This document shows positions 45,912-58,788 of a DNA stretch of 64,000 bases, piece by piece; within the stretch, counting starts at the first letter, position 1; each line of letters opens with the position of its first letter. Made by a program: the position numbers and the translations under genes. Source of the stretch: Thioalkalivibrio sp. ALJ24 (lineage in GTDB: Bacteria > Pseudomonadota > Gammaproteobacteria > Ectothiorhodospirales > Ectothiorhodospiraceae); assembly GCF_000377785.1 (NCBI RefSeq), contig NZ_KB898726.1, positions 89,801-153,800 of the forward strand, given 5' to 3'. Below the pieces are notes generated by a model, which saw only the letters and a program-made list of their open reading frames with translations, ran no database searches and was not told the origin of the DNA.

Positions 45912-47075
45912 CTAGAGCACCCGCGCCCGCAGTACACCATCGATGCGATACAGCGCATCCAGCGTGGTCGAACTGGGGTGCCCGTCCACGTCGAGCATGG
46001 TGTAGGCGATCTCACCTCGCGAATCGTTCATCAGATGGAGGATATTGATGTCCGATTCACCGATCACGTGCGAGATCTGCGCCACCCGGTCCGGCAGGTT
46101 GCGGTTGACCACCGCAATGCGTGCCTGGCCCTTGCGCTCCAGCACCAGAGTCGGCAGGTTCACCGAATTGACGACGTTGCCGTTCTCCAGATAGTCGCGC
46201 AGCTGGTCCGCGATCATCACCGCGCAGTTCTCTTCCGACTCGGTGGTCGAGGCCCCCAGATGCGGCAGCGTGATCACCCGCGGATGATCCAGCAGCCCCG
46301 GTACCGGGAAGTCGGTCACGTACGCGTGCAGATGTCCCTCGTTCAGGGCCTCGCCTACCGCGTCGTCGTCCACGATCCCGTCACGGGCCATGTTCAGCAC
46401 CATCGCACCGGGGCTCATCGAACGGATGCGTTCGGCGTTCACCAGGTTCTGCGTGTTCTCCGTCAGCGGGACATGCACGGTCACCGCATCGGCGCCTTCC
46501 AGCGCCGCATCCACCGAACGCGCCCGCTCGATGTCCGAGGCCATCTGCCAGGCACTCTCGACCGTGATCTTGGGATCGAAGCCGACCACCTCCATGCCCA
46601 TCGACCGGGCGGCGTTGGCGACCTTGACCCCGATCGCGCCCAGCCCGAGCACGGCCAGCCGCCGCCCGGGCAGTTCGAAGCCGCTGAAGCGTTTCTTGCC
46701 CTGCTCCACCGCCTCGGTGAAGCTGGAGTCGTCCGGGTCCAGCGACTGCACGTAACCTGCGGCCGGCACCAGGTTGCGCGCCCCCAGCAGCAGCCCCGCG
46801 ATCACCAGCTCCTTGACCGCGTTGGCGTTGGCCCCGGGGGCATTGAACACCGCAACCCCGCGCTCGGTAAGATCCTGCACCGGGATGTTGTTCACCCCGC
46901 TGCCGGCGCGCCCGACGGCCAGCACCGAATCCGGGATGGTCTCACCGTGCAGGTCATGCGAGCGCAGCATGATGGCATCCGGGTCTTCCAGACCCGAGGC
47001 GACCTCGTAACTGTCGCGCGGGAAGCGTTCCAGCCCGCGCAGGGCGATATTGTTATAGGTCTTGACGCGGTACAT
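45912..47075 (-). CDS. serA: Phosphoglycerate dehydrogenase
   Basis: SerA starts serine synthesis by oxidising 3-phosphoglycerate. The 387-residue protein has a Rossmann signature (AVLGLGAIGVKVANAA), the catalytic HLGASTTESEEN segment and a C-terminal ACT-like domain after NRNLPDRVAQI. The ATG at 47075 follows AAAAGGAGG at five bases; a GTG just upstream is too close to that site. It sits between serC and pheA, so both early serine steps are in one operon. Confidence 0.93.
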   Translation of the reverse strand: MYRVKTYNNIALRGLERFPRDSYEVASGLEDPDAIMLRSHDLHGETIPDSVLAVGRAGSGVNNIPVQDLTERGVAVFNAPGANANAVKELVIAGLLLGARNLVPAAGYVQSLDPDDSSFTEAVEQGKKRFSGFELPGRRLAVLGLGAIGVKVANAARSMGMEVVGFDPKITVESAWQMASDIERARSVDAALEGADAVTVHVPLTENTQNLVNAERIRSMSPGAMVLNMARDGIVDDDAVGEALNEGHLHAYVTDFPVPGLLDHPRVITLPHLGASTTESEENCAVMIADQLRDYLENGNVVNSVNLPTLVLERKGQARIAVVNRNLPDRVAQISHVIGESDINILHLMNDSRGEIAYTMLDVDGHPSSTTLDALYRIDGVLRARVL

Positions 47076-47088
47076 CACGACCTCCTTT

Positions 47089-48167
47089 TCAGGCGTGGCG
47101 TTCCTCGAAGTCCGCCATGAATTCGATCAGGGCGTCGACGGCCTCTTCCGGCACCGCGTTGTAGATGCTGGCACGCATGCCGCCCACCGAACGGTGTCCC
47201 TTCAGCGAGGACAGGCCGGCGGCCTCGGCCTCCTTCAGGAACGGACCGTCCAGCGCATCGTCGGCCAGGATGAACGGCACGTTCATCCACGAACGCGCGC
47301 TCGGATCGACCGGATTGCGGTAGAACGCGGAGTTGTCGATGAAGCGATAGAGCTTCTCCGCCTTGCGCTGGTTGATCTCGGCCATCTTCTCCAGACCGCC
47401 CTGCTCCAGCAGCCATTCGAACACCAGCCCGGCGAAGTACCAGCCGAAGGTCGGCGGGGTGTTGTACATCGAGTCGTTGTCGGCCTGCAGCTTCCAGTCC
47501 AGCACGGCGGGCACCGCGCTCTTCTCGCGATCCAGCAGATCCTTGCGCACGATGACGACGGTCACACCTGCCGGGCCGATGTTCTTCTGCGCTCCGGCGT
47601 AGATCACGCCGAACTTCGACACGTCGATCGGCCGCGACAGGATGGTGGAAGACATGTCCGCGACCAGCGGCTTGTCGCCCACGTCGGGAACCTCGTGGAA
47701 TTCCACCCCGCCGATGGTCTCGTTCGGGGTGTAGTGCACATAGGCGGCGTTCGGATCGAGTTTCCAGGTCGAGCGCTCGGGAATGGAGGCATAGCCATCG
47801 GCCTGCGAACTGGCGACGATGTTCACCGGACCGATTTTCTGCGCCTCCTTGATGGCCTTGCCCGACCAGGCGCCGGTGTCGATGTAGTCCATCGGCTGGC
47901 CGCCGGTCTGCAGGTTCATCGGGATCGCGGAGAACTGGCCGGTGGCCCCGCCCTGCAGGAACAGCACCGCGTAATCGTCGGGGATACCCATCAGCTTGCG
48001 CAGATCGGCCTCGGCCTTTTCCGCTACTTCCATGAAGGGCTTGCCGCGATGGCTCATCTCCATCACCGACATGCCGGCACCGTGGAAGTCCAGCATCTCG
48101 TCGCGGGCCCGTTCCAGCACCGCCTGCGGCAGTGCCGCCGGACCCGCGCTGAAGTTCCAGATTCGGC

Positions 48168-48171
<4 letters not shown>
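47089..48171 (-). CDS. serC: Phosphoserine aminotransferase
   Basis: SerC converts 3-phosphohydroxypyruvate to phosphoserine and also serves pyridoxine synthesis. The 360-residue class V enzyme starts [11 protein letters not shown], has [17 protein letters not shown], and carries the PLP lysine in [16 protein letters not shown]. It overlaps the gyrA stop by 4 bases. Confidence 0.96.
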
Positions 48172-50810
<2,639 letters not shown>

Positions 50811-50845
50811 CGATGGGTCACGCCGTCCGTTAGAACAAGCCCGCG

Positions 50846-50854
50846 ATCATAGCA
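50846..50854 (-). promoter_or_regulatory. Extended -10 promoter element of gyrA
   Basis: On the minus strand TG-C-TATGAT forms an extended -10 box about 35 bases before the gyrA ATG. The -35 region is poor, as is usual for extended -10 promoters. Confidence 0.42.
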
Positions 50855-50887
50855 TATCCACCCGCCGGAGAGGCCCCTCCGGAAGGC

Positions 50888-51976
50888 TCACGATCCGGCG
50901 CGGATCCCCGCCGTTCCGGTGTTGGTGCCGCCCTCCGGCCGCCACGCCGCAAGGCGCTCGGTATCGGGGTTTTCGACCACCCCGCGCTCCGTCACGATGG
51001 CGTCGATCAGCCCGGCCGGGGTCACGTCGAAAGCAGGGTTGTAGGCCCCGGCACCGGCGGCGGCCACCGCCTGCCCGCCCAGAGTCAGGACCTCGGCCGC
51101 GTCGCGCTCCTCGATCGGGATGGCGTCGCCGGCGGGGGTCGCGAAATCGATGGTTGCCACGGGGGCCGCGACCATGAAACGCACGCCATGGGCGCGTGCC
51201 ATCAGCGCCAGGCCATAGGTGCCGATCTTGTTCGCGGTGTCGCCGTTCGCGGCGATGCGGTCCGCACCCACCACCACCCAGCTCACTGCGCCGCTCTGCA
51301 GCAGCCGGGCCGCGGCACCCTCGCACAGCAGCGTGACCGGGATCCCGTCATGCACCAGTTCCCACGCCGTCAGGCGACTGCCCTGCAGCCAGGGACGGGT
51401 CTCGTCCGCGTACACCCCGGTGATCCGGCCGCGATCCCACGCCGCCCGGATCACCCCCAGCGCGGTCCCGTAGCCTCCGGTCGCCAGCGAGCCGGTATTG
51501 CAGTGGGTCAGCACCGCCCGTCCCGGTTCGATCAGGGCGGCGCCATGCGCGCCCAGATCGCGATTGCCGGCGATGTCGGCCTCCAGCATCGCCCGCGCGG
51601 CGTCGCGTGTGGTCTCCAGCGCCGCGTGCGCATCCGCGGCGGCGTCCACCCGCGCCTGCATGCGATCCAGAGCCCAGAACAGATTCACGGCCGTGGGGCG
51701 CGACGCCCGCAGGGTGGCGATATCCGCGGCCACGCGCTCGCGCCAGTCCCCGGCCTCCAGCGCCTGCCGGCAGGCCAGCACCACCCCGAACGCCGCGGTA
51801 ATGCCAATGGCCGGGGCCCCGCGCACCACCATGGCCCGGATCGCCTCGGCCACTGCCGGGGCATCGTCCAGCGGCAGAAAGGTCTCCTCGTCCGGCAGCC
51901 GGCGCTGATCCAGCAGCCACAGGCGGTCATCGGTGAAACGGACGGGACGGATGGTGTCGGAGGCAAACGGATTCAT
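50888..51976 (-). CDS. mtnA: Methylthioribose-1-phosphate isomerase
   Basis: MtnA isomerises methylthioribose-1-phosphate to methylthioribulose-1-phosphate in methylthioadenosine salvage. The 362-residue protein has the catalytic cysteine Cys159 in [18 protein letters not shown] and Asp239 in [20 protein letters not shown], plus [13 protein letters not shown] near the start. It lies next to gyrA, as in Pseudomonas. A REP-like palindrome is in its upstream gap; no clear promoter was found. Confidence 0.94.
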   Translation of the reverse strand: MNPFASDTIRPVRFTDDRLWLLDQRRLPDEETFLPLDDAPAVAEAIRAMVVRGAPAIGITAAFGVVLACRQALEAGDWRERVAADIATLRASRPTAVNLFWALDRMQARVDAAADAHAALETTRDAARAMLEADIAGNRDLGAHGAALIEPGRAVLTHCNTGSLATGGYGTALGVIRAAWDRGRITGVYADETRPWLQGSRLTAWELVHDGIPVTLLCEGAAARLLQSGAVSWVVVGADRIAANGDTANKIGTYGLALMARAHGVRFMVAAPVATIDFATPAGDAIPIEERDAAEVLTLGGQAVAAAGAGAYNPAFDVTPAGLIDAIVTERGVVENPDTERLAAWRPEGGTNTGTAGIRAGS

Positions 51977-52009
51977 CCGCGCAGTCTATCGCGGACAGCG
52001 GCGGGCGGG

Positions 52010-52033
52010 GTAGGAACCTGCTTGCAGGCGAAC
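52010..52033. repeat. REP-like palindromic element upstream of mtnA
   Basis: GTAGGAACCTGCTTGCAGGCGAAC contains the palindrome CCTGCTTGCAGG with a GTAGGA head and a GCGAA tail, the form of repetitive extragenic palindromes known in Pseudomonas and relatives. It shares 13 bases with the element at 25931-25953. Confidence 0.5.
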
Positions 52034-52119
52034 CGGGGGCCCGTGGTGGCCGCTCTCGATCCCCCCGAACCGACTGGCCGGTTTTGCGCACCATCCACAC
52101 AACATCCCCTGACCGGGGT

Positions 52120-54450
52120 TCAGGGCTCCCGATCCGACGTTGTCGCGGGCGGTATGTCCCAGAAGCGCCGACGTTCGAGCCGGTAGCCGTCGCCGGCCTC
52201 CCAGCCCCGGCCGGCTCGCAACTCCAGTGCCCCGTGGCGGCCCGTGGCGCGGATCGCCCACGGCAGATCCGAACCCTCTGGCGCGCCCGATTTGGCCGCC
52301 TCGCCGCCCCCATGCGACAGGGCCCCGGCCAGCCACAGCACGGGGGCGTCGCTGGCCTGCAGCAGCGCCATTTCCCGTGGGTCGCCGCCGCCCGTCGCCA
52401 CCACCAGCCGCGCGGCCAGGTCTTCCTCCGCTGCCCCGTGCAGAAGGACCGCCTCGCCCAGCCCGCGCAGCGAACCGGCGAGCAGTATGGCCCCGTCAGC
52501 GGTGTCCACCCGCAGCACACAGCTGGCCGCGCGGCTTGCGTCCCAGCCCCTCGGGGGATGCAGAAGCCGGAAATCCACGCCATCCCGGTGCCACTGTTTC
52601 CCCGCACGACACACGCGCGAACGGGCCGCGGATGAAGCGATCTCGCCGCCGCGATGCCACACCTCCCCGACCGGCACCGCGGCTTCATCCTCCAGTACCT
52701 CCAGGGCCGCATCCGGCGAGCCATGCGACAAGATCAGCCGGTCGACCCGCCCCGGGCCTCGCTCGCGCAGCACCGGCAGCACCGCAGCACGCCATTCGCC
52801 GGCCCGAGCCTGCCCGTGGACCACAACCTCGGAGCGGGTCTCCAGCAGCACCACCGGCTGGTCCCCGGTATCCAGCAGACGCAGGCGCAGCTCGCCATGG
52901 GCCAGATCCGGTCGCAGTGGGAGCCACAGCGGCACAAGCGCCAGCAGGACCCAGGGCGCAAGCCGCCGGCGCTGCGGCAGAAGCAGCAGGAGCACGGCCA
53001 CCCCCGCCAGCAATGCGGCGGCCAGCGGGACGCCGTGCTGCTCCACCGCGCCCGGCCACTGCGCCATGCTCTGCAGCACCCCGACCAGCAGGGCCAGCAG
53101 CCGGTCGCCCAGCCACAGGAACGGCACCCCAAGCGGGGCCCACAGGAACATCAATCCCGCACCGGTCAGCAGGGAGGGCAGCACCAGGAACGAGATCACC
53201 GGCACGGCCACCAGGTTGGCCACAGGTGCCACCCATGCCCCCAGCTGGAACCACGCGAGCGCCAGCGGCAGCATCGCCAGTGCCAGCAGCACCTGGATAG
53301 TGACCCCCTCGCGCCACCCCGGACGTCCCTGACGCCCCTGGATCAGCGCCAGGATCACTGCGACTGCACCAAAAGAAAACCAGAAGCCCGGAGCCAGAAC
53401 GCTCGGCGGGTGCCAGAACAGGATCAGGACCGCCGCCAGCAACAGTGCCCGCCATGGCGTGCCAGCGCGCCCCAGCAGCACGGCCGCCAGCACCACGAAC
53501 AGCATCAGCAGGGCCCGTTGGGTGGGGATACTGAAACCGGCCAGCGCGGCATATCCGAGTGCCGCACTCGCGGCCGCCACCGAGCCCAGCAGGCGGCGCG
53601 GACAATGTTCGCGCAGGCCCGGCAGGTAACGCCACGCGACCCCGGCCAGCAGGGCCGCAAAACCCGCCACCAGACCGACGTGCAGGCCGGAGATGGCCAT
53701 CAGATGATTGGTGCCGGTATGCAGGAAGGCGGTCCATTCCTCGTCGGTCATCGCGCTGCGCTCCCCGATGACCAGCGCCTGTACCAGCCCCGGGTGGCGC
53801 AGTTCCGGGCCCTGCTCGTGCAGGCGTTCACGGACCGCATCGCGCCGCTGGTGCAGCATCCCGCGCAGGGTGTCCGGCAGCTCCGCATCCTCCAGCCGCT
53901 GCAGATCGCCGGCGGAGATATTCAGGCGACCATGCAGTCCCTCGCGGTAGAACCAGGCGGCACGATCAAACCCGGCGGGATTGGCGCGACCGTCCGGCGG
54001 CCGCAGGCGCCCGCGCAACTGCAGCGCCGCACCGGGCCCGATATCCGGACGTGCAGGATAGACCGTCACCTGCAGCTCGCGGCGCGGCGCCCCTTCCGTG
54101 CGCAGGCGAAACCGGGAGCTGCGCTCGCCATGGCGCGGGAGATCCACCACACGCCCACGGAGTTCGGCCGCCTTCAGCGGGGCCTCGACGGCTCGTTCTA
54201 GCCAGAACGACCCCTGCAGGGACCCCGCCCCGACCCCTGCCAGCACCCCGGCGAAAACGCCCGTCAGCAACAGCAGTCCCGCCCGGGCCCGCGAATCGTG
54301 TCCATCCCCGCGAGATCGCAGCCACCACAGGGCCAGCACAGCGGCCGACAGTGCCCCGAACGCGGCGACAATGGCCCAGATCGACGGCTGCACTGCACTG
54401 CGGTGCAGCAGCCAGAGACCCGCCACGAAACCGATGGCCGGAGGGATCAC
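52120..54450 (-). CDS. comEC: ComEC/Rec2 family DNA uptake channel with degenerate C-terminal domain
   Basis: ComEC carries single-stranded DNA across the inner membrane in transformation. The 776-residue protein has an N-terminal DUF4131 region, then the competence channel with TNHLMAISGLHVGLVAGF (about 248-265) and many helices to about 515. A metallo-beta-lactamase-like domain ends it. Its metal motifs are lost: DVGQGDA reads DTGDQP (527-532), the HxxxDH motif reads SHGSPDAA (575-582), and the GD motif reads LAGSL (657-661). DNA transport may remain while nuclease activity should be absent. Confidence 0.9.
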   Translation of the reverse strand: MIPPAIGFVAGLWLLHRSAVQPSIWAIVAAFGALSAAVLALWWLRSRGDGHDSRARAGLLLLTGVFAGVLAGVGAGSLQGSFWLERAVEAPLKAAELRGRVVDLPRHGERSSRFRLRTEGAPRRELQVTVYPARPDIGPGAALQLRGRLRPPDGRANPAGFDRAAWFYREGLHGRLNISAGDLQRLEDAELPDTLRGMLHQRRDAVRERLHEQGPELRHPGLVQALVIGERSAMTDEEWTAFLHTGTNHLMAISGLHVGLVAGFAALLAGVAWRYLPGLREHCPRRLLGSVAAASAALGYAALAGFSIPTQRALLMLFVVLAAVLLGRAGTPWRALLLAAVLILFWHPPSVLAPGFWFSFGAVAVILALIQGRQGRPGWREGVTIQVLLALAMLPLALAWFQLGAWVAPVANLVAVPVISFLVLPSLLTGAGLMFLWAPLGVPFLWLGDRLLALLVGVLQSMAQWPGAVEQHGVPLAAALLAGVAVLLLLLPQRRRLAPWVLLALVPLWLPLRPDLAHGELRLRLLDTGDQPVVLLETRSEVVVHGQARAGEWRAAVLPVLRERGPGRVDRLILSHGSPDAALEVLEDEAAVPVGEVWHRGGEIASSAARSRVCRAGKQWHRDGVDFRLLHPPRGWDASRAASCVLRVDTADGAILLAGSLRGLGEAVLLHGAAEEDLAARLVVATGGGDPREMALLQASDAPVLWLAGALSHGGGEAAKSGAPEGSDLPWAIRATGRHGALELRAGRGWEAGDGYRLERRRFWDIPPATTSDREP

Positions 54451-54545
54451 AGTCCCTCCACCATTGTCTGAACTCCGACTGGCCGGTACCGTCCCCGTGA
54501 CCGGTCACCGGATCCGCAACCGGGATATCCAGCGCAGCCGAGAAC

Positions 54546-55232
54546 ATGGCCCGACACATCATCAAGAAGCTGTTCCCCGGCATGGACCGCCTGCGGGGGC
54601 ATCGTGCCCTCGCGCCGCTGGGGCCGCGCCTGCGCTCGCCCGATCTGTGGCATCTCAACCGCCGCTCCGTGGCCGGTGCTTTCGCCGTGGGGCTGTTCGT
54701 GGCCTTCCTGCCACTGCCCATGCAGATGCTGATTGCCGGTGCCATCGCCATCCTGGTCCGGGTCAACCTGCCGATCTCGGTCCTCCTGGTGTGGATCTCC
54801 AACCCGGTGACCATGCCCCCCATGTTGTATACGGCCTATAGCTTGGGCCGCAAGCTGCTGGACGAGGAACCGCGCGAATTCAGCACCGAGGTAACCTGGG
54901 AGTGGTTCGCCACCGAGATGCTGACCGTGTGGAAGCCGCTGGTGACCGGTTCACTGGTCCTGGGCGTGGCGGCAGGCCTGGCCGGCTATCTGCTGGTGCG
55001 GGGCCTGTGGCGCCTGAACGTGATCCAGCGGGTCCGCCACCGGCGAATCCTCGCCCGCCGACGGCGTGAACGCGAGGCGGAACTGCGCGAGGTGTTCGCC
55101 GAACGCCTGTCGGGATCCGGGGAGTCTGGCAACGGGGACGGCCCCGCGGAGGCCGGCGAGGAAAACGCCCGCCCGTCGGGGACAGACCCGCGCAAACCGG
55201 ACCGCGACAGCGGGCCCCGCTCGCGGCGCTAG
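54546..55232 (+). CDS. DUF2062 domain membrane protein
   Basis: A 228-residue protein of unknown function. The DUF2062 domain covers about residues 30-170, with SVAGAFAVGLFVAFLPLPMQ and ISNPVTMPPMLYTAYSLG, and two or three membrane helices. The last 60 residues are charged and low in complexity. It diverges from comEC across 95 bases and converges on lolD with a 3-base gap. This family is often found beside comEC and lol genes in gammaproteobacteria; no activity is known. Confidence 0.82.
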   Translation: MARHIIKKLFPGMDRLRGHRALAPLGPRLRSPDLWHLNRRSVAGAFAVGLFVAFLPLPMQMLIAGAIAILVRVNLPISVLLVWISNPVTMPPMLYTAYSLGRKLLDEEPREFSTEVTWEWFATEMLTVWKPLVTGSLVLGVAAGLAGYLLVRGLWRLNVIQRVRHRRILARRRREREAELREVFAERLSGSGESGNGDGPAEAGEENARPSGTDPRKPDRDSGPRSRR

Positions 55233-55235
55233 GCC

Positions 55236-55949
55236 CTATCCCGCGCCCTCTGGATCCGGGCCCTGCAGGCTTCCCCGGGTCAGCTCCACCGAGCGATCGA
55301 GCTGCGCGGCCAGCGTGGTGTCATGGGTTACCAGCGCCAGCGCGGTGCCGGTGGAGCGGTTCATCTCCCGCAGCAGGGCAAAGACGTGCTGAGCGCGCTC
55401 CTGATCGAGATTCCCCGTCGGTTCGTCGGCCAGGATGGCCGAGGGGCGGGTTACCAGCGCACGGGCAATCGCAACGCGCTGGCGCTCGCCCCCCGACAGC
55501 TCCGCCGGCTTGTGCTCGGTGCGATCTCCCAGCCCGACCTGATCCAGCCAGTGCAGCGCCTCGCGGCGCGCCTGCGCTGCCGGCGTACGGCGGATGAACA
55601 GCGGCATGGCCACGTTTTCCGCCGCAGTCAGTTCGGGCAGCAGGTGGTGGAACTGATACACGAACCCGAGATGACGGTTGCGCAGCCGCCCGCGCCGCGC
55701 CTCGCTCATGCCCGACCAGGCAGTCCCCAGCAGGCGCACCTCGCCGGCGGTGGGCCGGTCCAGCCCGCCCAGCAGGTGCAGCAGGGTGCTCTTGCCGCTC
55801 CCGGATGCCCCGATGATCGCCACCTGATCACCGGGGTCGAGGGTAAAGTCCACCCCGCCCAGCACGGTGACATCCAGCTTGCCGTCACGGAACCGGCGCT
55901 CCAGACCCCGGGCCTCCAGCACCGGCAGATGCGGGTCGCGATCAGTCAT
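55236..55949 (-). CDS. lolD: Lipoprotein-releasing ABC transporter ATPase LolD
   Basis: LolD powers release of outer-membrane lipoproteins from the inner membrane. The 237-residue ATPase has Walker [10 protein letters not shown], the ABC signature LSGGERQR, Walker [12 protein letters not shown] and the switch histidine in LVTHDTTLA. The LolD motif region [22 protein letters not shown], which contacts the permease, is present. It overlaps the permease gene by 8 bases. Confidence 0.94.
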   Translation of the reverse strand: MTDRDPHLPVLEARGLERRFRDGKLDVTVLGGVDFTLDPGDQVAIIGASGSGKSTLLHLLGGLDRPTAGEVRLLGTAWSGMSEARRGRLRNRHLGFVYQFHHLLPELTAAENVAMPLFIRRTPAAQARREALHWLDQVGLGDRTEHKPAELSGGERQRVAIARALVTRPSAILADEPTGNLDQERAQHVFALLREMNRSTGTALALVTHDTTLAAQLDRSVELTRGSLQGPDPEGAG

Positions 55950-57192
55950 GACGCAGGGCCTCCGCCGGCTGGATGCGGGCCGCCCGCCAGGCCGGGAACA
56001 GGGTCGCCAGAATGGTCAGCAGGAACGCCACGCCGCCCACGCGCATCACGTCCGCCGGATCCAGCTCGGAGGGCAGATCGCTGATGTAGTACACATCCGC
56101 AGACAGGAACTCGACACCGGTCGCCTGTTCGATAAACGGCACCAGCACGTCGATGTTGAGGGCCAGTGTCACCCCGGCCGCGGTCCCCAGCAGGATCCCG
56201 AGCACGCCGATTACCATGCCCTGCACCACGAAAACCGCCATGATCCCGGAAGGCGACATGCCCAGGGTTCGCAGGATCGCGATGTCGCCCTGCTTGTCGG
56301 TCACCAGCATGATCAGCGTCGACACGATGTTGAACGCGGCCACCGCCACGATCAGCGAGAGGATAATGAACATCATGATCTTCTCGATCTGGATCGCGCG
56401 GAACAGGTTCGCGTGCTGGCGGGTCCAGTCGGAGATGAAATAGGCGCCATTCAGCTCGCGCGACAGATCCTGCGAGATCCGCCCGGCCTGCATCATGTCG
56501 TCCACCCGCAGGCGCAGCCCGGAGATGTCCTCCCCGGTCTGGAACACCGCTCGGGCATCCTCCAGATGGATGAAGGCTGTACCACGGTCGTACTCGTACA
56601 TCCCGACCTCGAACAGTCCGATGACCTCGAAGCGCCGCATGCGCGGCATCACCCCGGCGGGCGACACACTGGCCTGCGGCGCCATCAGGATCAACGACTC
56701 GCCGACCCGGACCTGCAGCTCGGCCGCCAGCTCGCGCCCGAGGATGATGCCGTAGCCCCCGGCCTCCAGCTGTTCCAGGGACCCTTCCTTGACGTGCTCG
56801 CCGATGGGAGCGACATCCAGTTCCAGTTCGGGTTCCACCCCGCGGATCATGCCGCCGGAGATGCGGTTGCGGGCACTGAGCATCGCTTCGCGCTGTATGT
56901 AAGGCGCCGCAGCGAGCACGCGTTCATCGGCCTCGAGCACGCGCTCCTTCACGTTTTCCCAGTCCGACAGGGCACGCCGGCTTTCCTCCAGGGTCGCATG
57001 CGATGCCATGCCCAGGATGCGCTCGCGCAGCTCCTTTTCGAAGCCGTTCATCACGGACAGCACGACGATGAGCGCCATGACCCCCAGCATCAGCCCGAGG
57101 ATGGACACCACCGAAATGAAGGAAATGAAATGGTTGCGACGCTTCGCGCGGGTGTAGCGCAGACCGATCGCGACGGACAGGGGACGGAACAT
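55942..57192 (-). CDS. lolC: Lipoprotein-releasing ABC transporter permease, LolC/LolE type
   Basis: A 416-residue MacB/FtsX-fold permease with four membrane helices and a large periplasmic domain. The start [22 protein letters not shown] and [34 protein letters not shown] match LolC/LolE. Only this one permease gene accompanies lolD, so the transporter may be a homodimer of the LolF kind described in some bacteria. The lolC symbol marks family only. An upstream ATG at 57228 is also in frame; the chosen start fits LolC length. Confidence 0.88.
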   Translation of the reverse strand: MFRPLSVAIGLRYTRAKRRNHFISFISVVSILGLMLGVMALIVVLSVMNGFEKELRERILGMASHATLEESRRALSDWENVKERVLEADERVLAAAPYIQREAMLSARNRISGGMIRGVEPELELDVAPIGEHVKEGSLEQLEAGGYGIILGRELAAELQVRVGESLILMAPQASVSPAGVMPRMRRFEVIGLFEVGMYEYDRGTAFIHLEDARAVFQTGEDISGLRLRVDDMMQAGRISQDLSRELNGAYFISDWTRQHANLFRAIQIEKIMMFIILSLIVAVAAFNIVSTLIMLVTDKQGDIAILRTLGMSPSGIMAVFVVQGMVIGVLGILLGTAAGVTLALNIDVLVPFIEQATGVEFLSADVYYISDLPSELDPADVMRVGGVAFLLTILATLFPAWRAARIQPAEALRHD

Positions 57193-57356
57193 CCGGAAAG
57201 AATGCCAGAACTGCGACCGTCCGCCCATCCCCGCACGCGGAATCGGGTTCGATGCGCCGGAGCCGGCCGGGACAGATGCACAACGCGGCGTATTTCCCTA
57301 CTATGAGTGCATGCCAATCCGGCCCCTAGCCCGGGCTTCATACGCGAACGGAGAAC

Positions 57357-57698
57357 ATGGCCATGCCAGGGAAACGCGTTGCCTCCCGATCCACGACTCG
57401 CCGCGCGGCCGGGATGCTGGCCGCCCTCGCCATCGTTGGCGGCGCGGGGTTTGCCGGCACTGCCCAGGCAGACATCCTGCGGCTCGATGACGGTTCGTTC
57501 ACCGTCAAGGAACGCGAAAGCGTCCCTGCCCGCGGTCAGACCAAGGACACGGTGAGAAGTCGCTACGGCGACCCCGAAACCCGTCACCCGACCGTCGGCG
57601 AACCACCGATCACCCGCTGGGACTACGAAGACTTCTCGGTGGTGTTCGAGGATCGCTGGGTGATCCACACCATCGTGCACGCCGACCGCAACGACTGA
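57357..57698 (+). CDS. Small exported protein of unknown function
   Basis: A 113-residue protein with an N-terminal signal peptide that ends near AGTAQADI. The mature part is about 75 residues, with RSRYGDPETRHPTVGEPPITRWDY and FEDRWVIHTIVHAD. Similar short periplasmic proteins with the GEPPITRWxY pattern are known as uncharacterised proteins in pseudomonads. A second ATG at 57363 has better spacing from GGAG and may be the true start. No function can be assigned. aguA begins 10 bases after its stop. Confidence 0.75.
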   Translation: MAMPGKRVASRSTTRRAAGMLAALAIVGGAGFAGTAQADILRLDDGSFTVKERESVPARGQTKDTVRSRYGDPETRHPTVGEPPITRWDYEDFSVVFEDRWVIHTIVHADRND

Positions 57699-57708
57699 AG
57701 CCCGAACC

Positions 57709-58788
57709 TTGGCCGAGCCCCGCACGCAACACCGCCGCCTCCCGGCGGAATGGGAACCCCATGCCGGCATCCAGCTGACCTGGCCCCACGACGCCAGCGA
57801 CTGGGCCGACACTCTCGACGTCGTCGAGCCGGTGTTTGCCCGCCTGGCGGCGCTGATCAGCCAGTACCAACCGGTACTGATCGTCGCGCGGGATCCCGAT
57901 CACATCGAGTCGTTCTCCGGTCTGCTGGTGGAGGCCGGTATCCGCAGCGATCGCCTGTGGTTCGCTCTGGCCCCCTCGGACGATACCTGGGCGCGGGATC
58001 ACGGGCCGATCACCGTATTGGAGCCGGACGGACCGCGTCTGCTGGATTTCACTTTCAACGGCTGGGGCGGCAAATATGCGGCGGACAGTGACAACGCCAT
58101 CACCCGGGCGCTGGCCGCACAGGGGGTGTTCGGCGCGGCACCGGTGGAATCGGTTCCAATGGTGCTGGAGGGCGGCAGCATCGAATCCGACGGTGCCGGC
58201 ACCCTGCTGGTGACCCGCTCCTGCCTGCTCCATCCCGGGCGCAACCCGGACCTCGACGCGAACGCCATCGAGGCCGAGTTCCGGAGACATCTGGGAGCCG
58301 AGCGGGTGCTGTGGCTGGAGCACGGGCGACTCGAGGGTGACGACACCGACGGCCACATCGACACCCTCGCCCGTTTCTGCGGCCCCGACACCATCGCCTA
58401 CCAGCAATGCGACGACCCGGCGGACCCGCACTACGCGGAACTTGCCGCGATGGAACGCGAACTCGCCGCGCTGCGCCAGCCCTCGGGCGAACCCTATCAC
58501 CTGGTTCCGCTCCCCTGGCCCCGGCCTCTGCTGGACGGCGAACAACGCCTGCCGGCCACCTACGCCAACTTCGTCATCCTCAACGGCGCGGTGATCCTCC
58601 CGGCCCACGGCGACGCCGCGGACGACATCGCCCGCGAACGCCTGGCCGGGGCCTTTCCCGGACGCGACATCGTGACGCTGGACGCACGCCCGGTGCTGCG
58701 TCAGGGTGGGAGTCTGCACTGCCTGACCATGCAATACCCGCGGGGCGCCCTGGGCATCCCCGAGGAAGAGGACCCGCTCCACGCATGA
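57709..58788 (+). CDS. aguA: Agmatine deiminase
   Basis: AguA hydrolyses agmatine to N-carbamoylputrescine. The 359-residue pentein-fold enzyme has RLPAEWEPHAGIQLTWPH at the start, WARDHGPITVL, the histidine in EGDDTDGHIDTLARF, and the catalytic cysteine Cys338 in GGSLHCLTMQ. The start is TTG, chosen because no ATG or GTG fits the conserved N-terminus; the ribosome site (GAAG) is weak. Its stop overlaps the aguB ATG. Confidence 0.92.
   Translation: MAEPRTQHRRLPAEWEPHAGIQLTWPHDASDWADTLDVVEPVFARLAALISQYQPVLIVARDPDHIESFSGLLVEAGIRSDRLWFALAPSDDTWARDHGPITVLEPDGPRLLDFTFNGWGGKYAADSDNAITRALAAQGVFGAAPVESVPMVLEGGSIESDGAGTLLVTRSCLLHPGRNPDLDANAIEAEFRRHLGAERVLWLEHGRLEGDDTDGHIDTLARFCGPDTIAYQQCDDPADPHYAELAAMERELAALRQPSGEPYHLVPLPWPRPLLDGEQRLPATYANFVILNGAVILPAHGDAADDIARERLAGAFPGRDIVTLDARPVLRQGGSLHCLTMQYPRGALGIPEEEDPLHA

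Noticed and set aside
51950-51990. Leaderless mtnA transcript from a TAGACT box six bases before the ATG
   Set aside because: No -35 box lies at a usable distance, so the box is probably chance.
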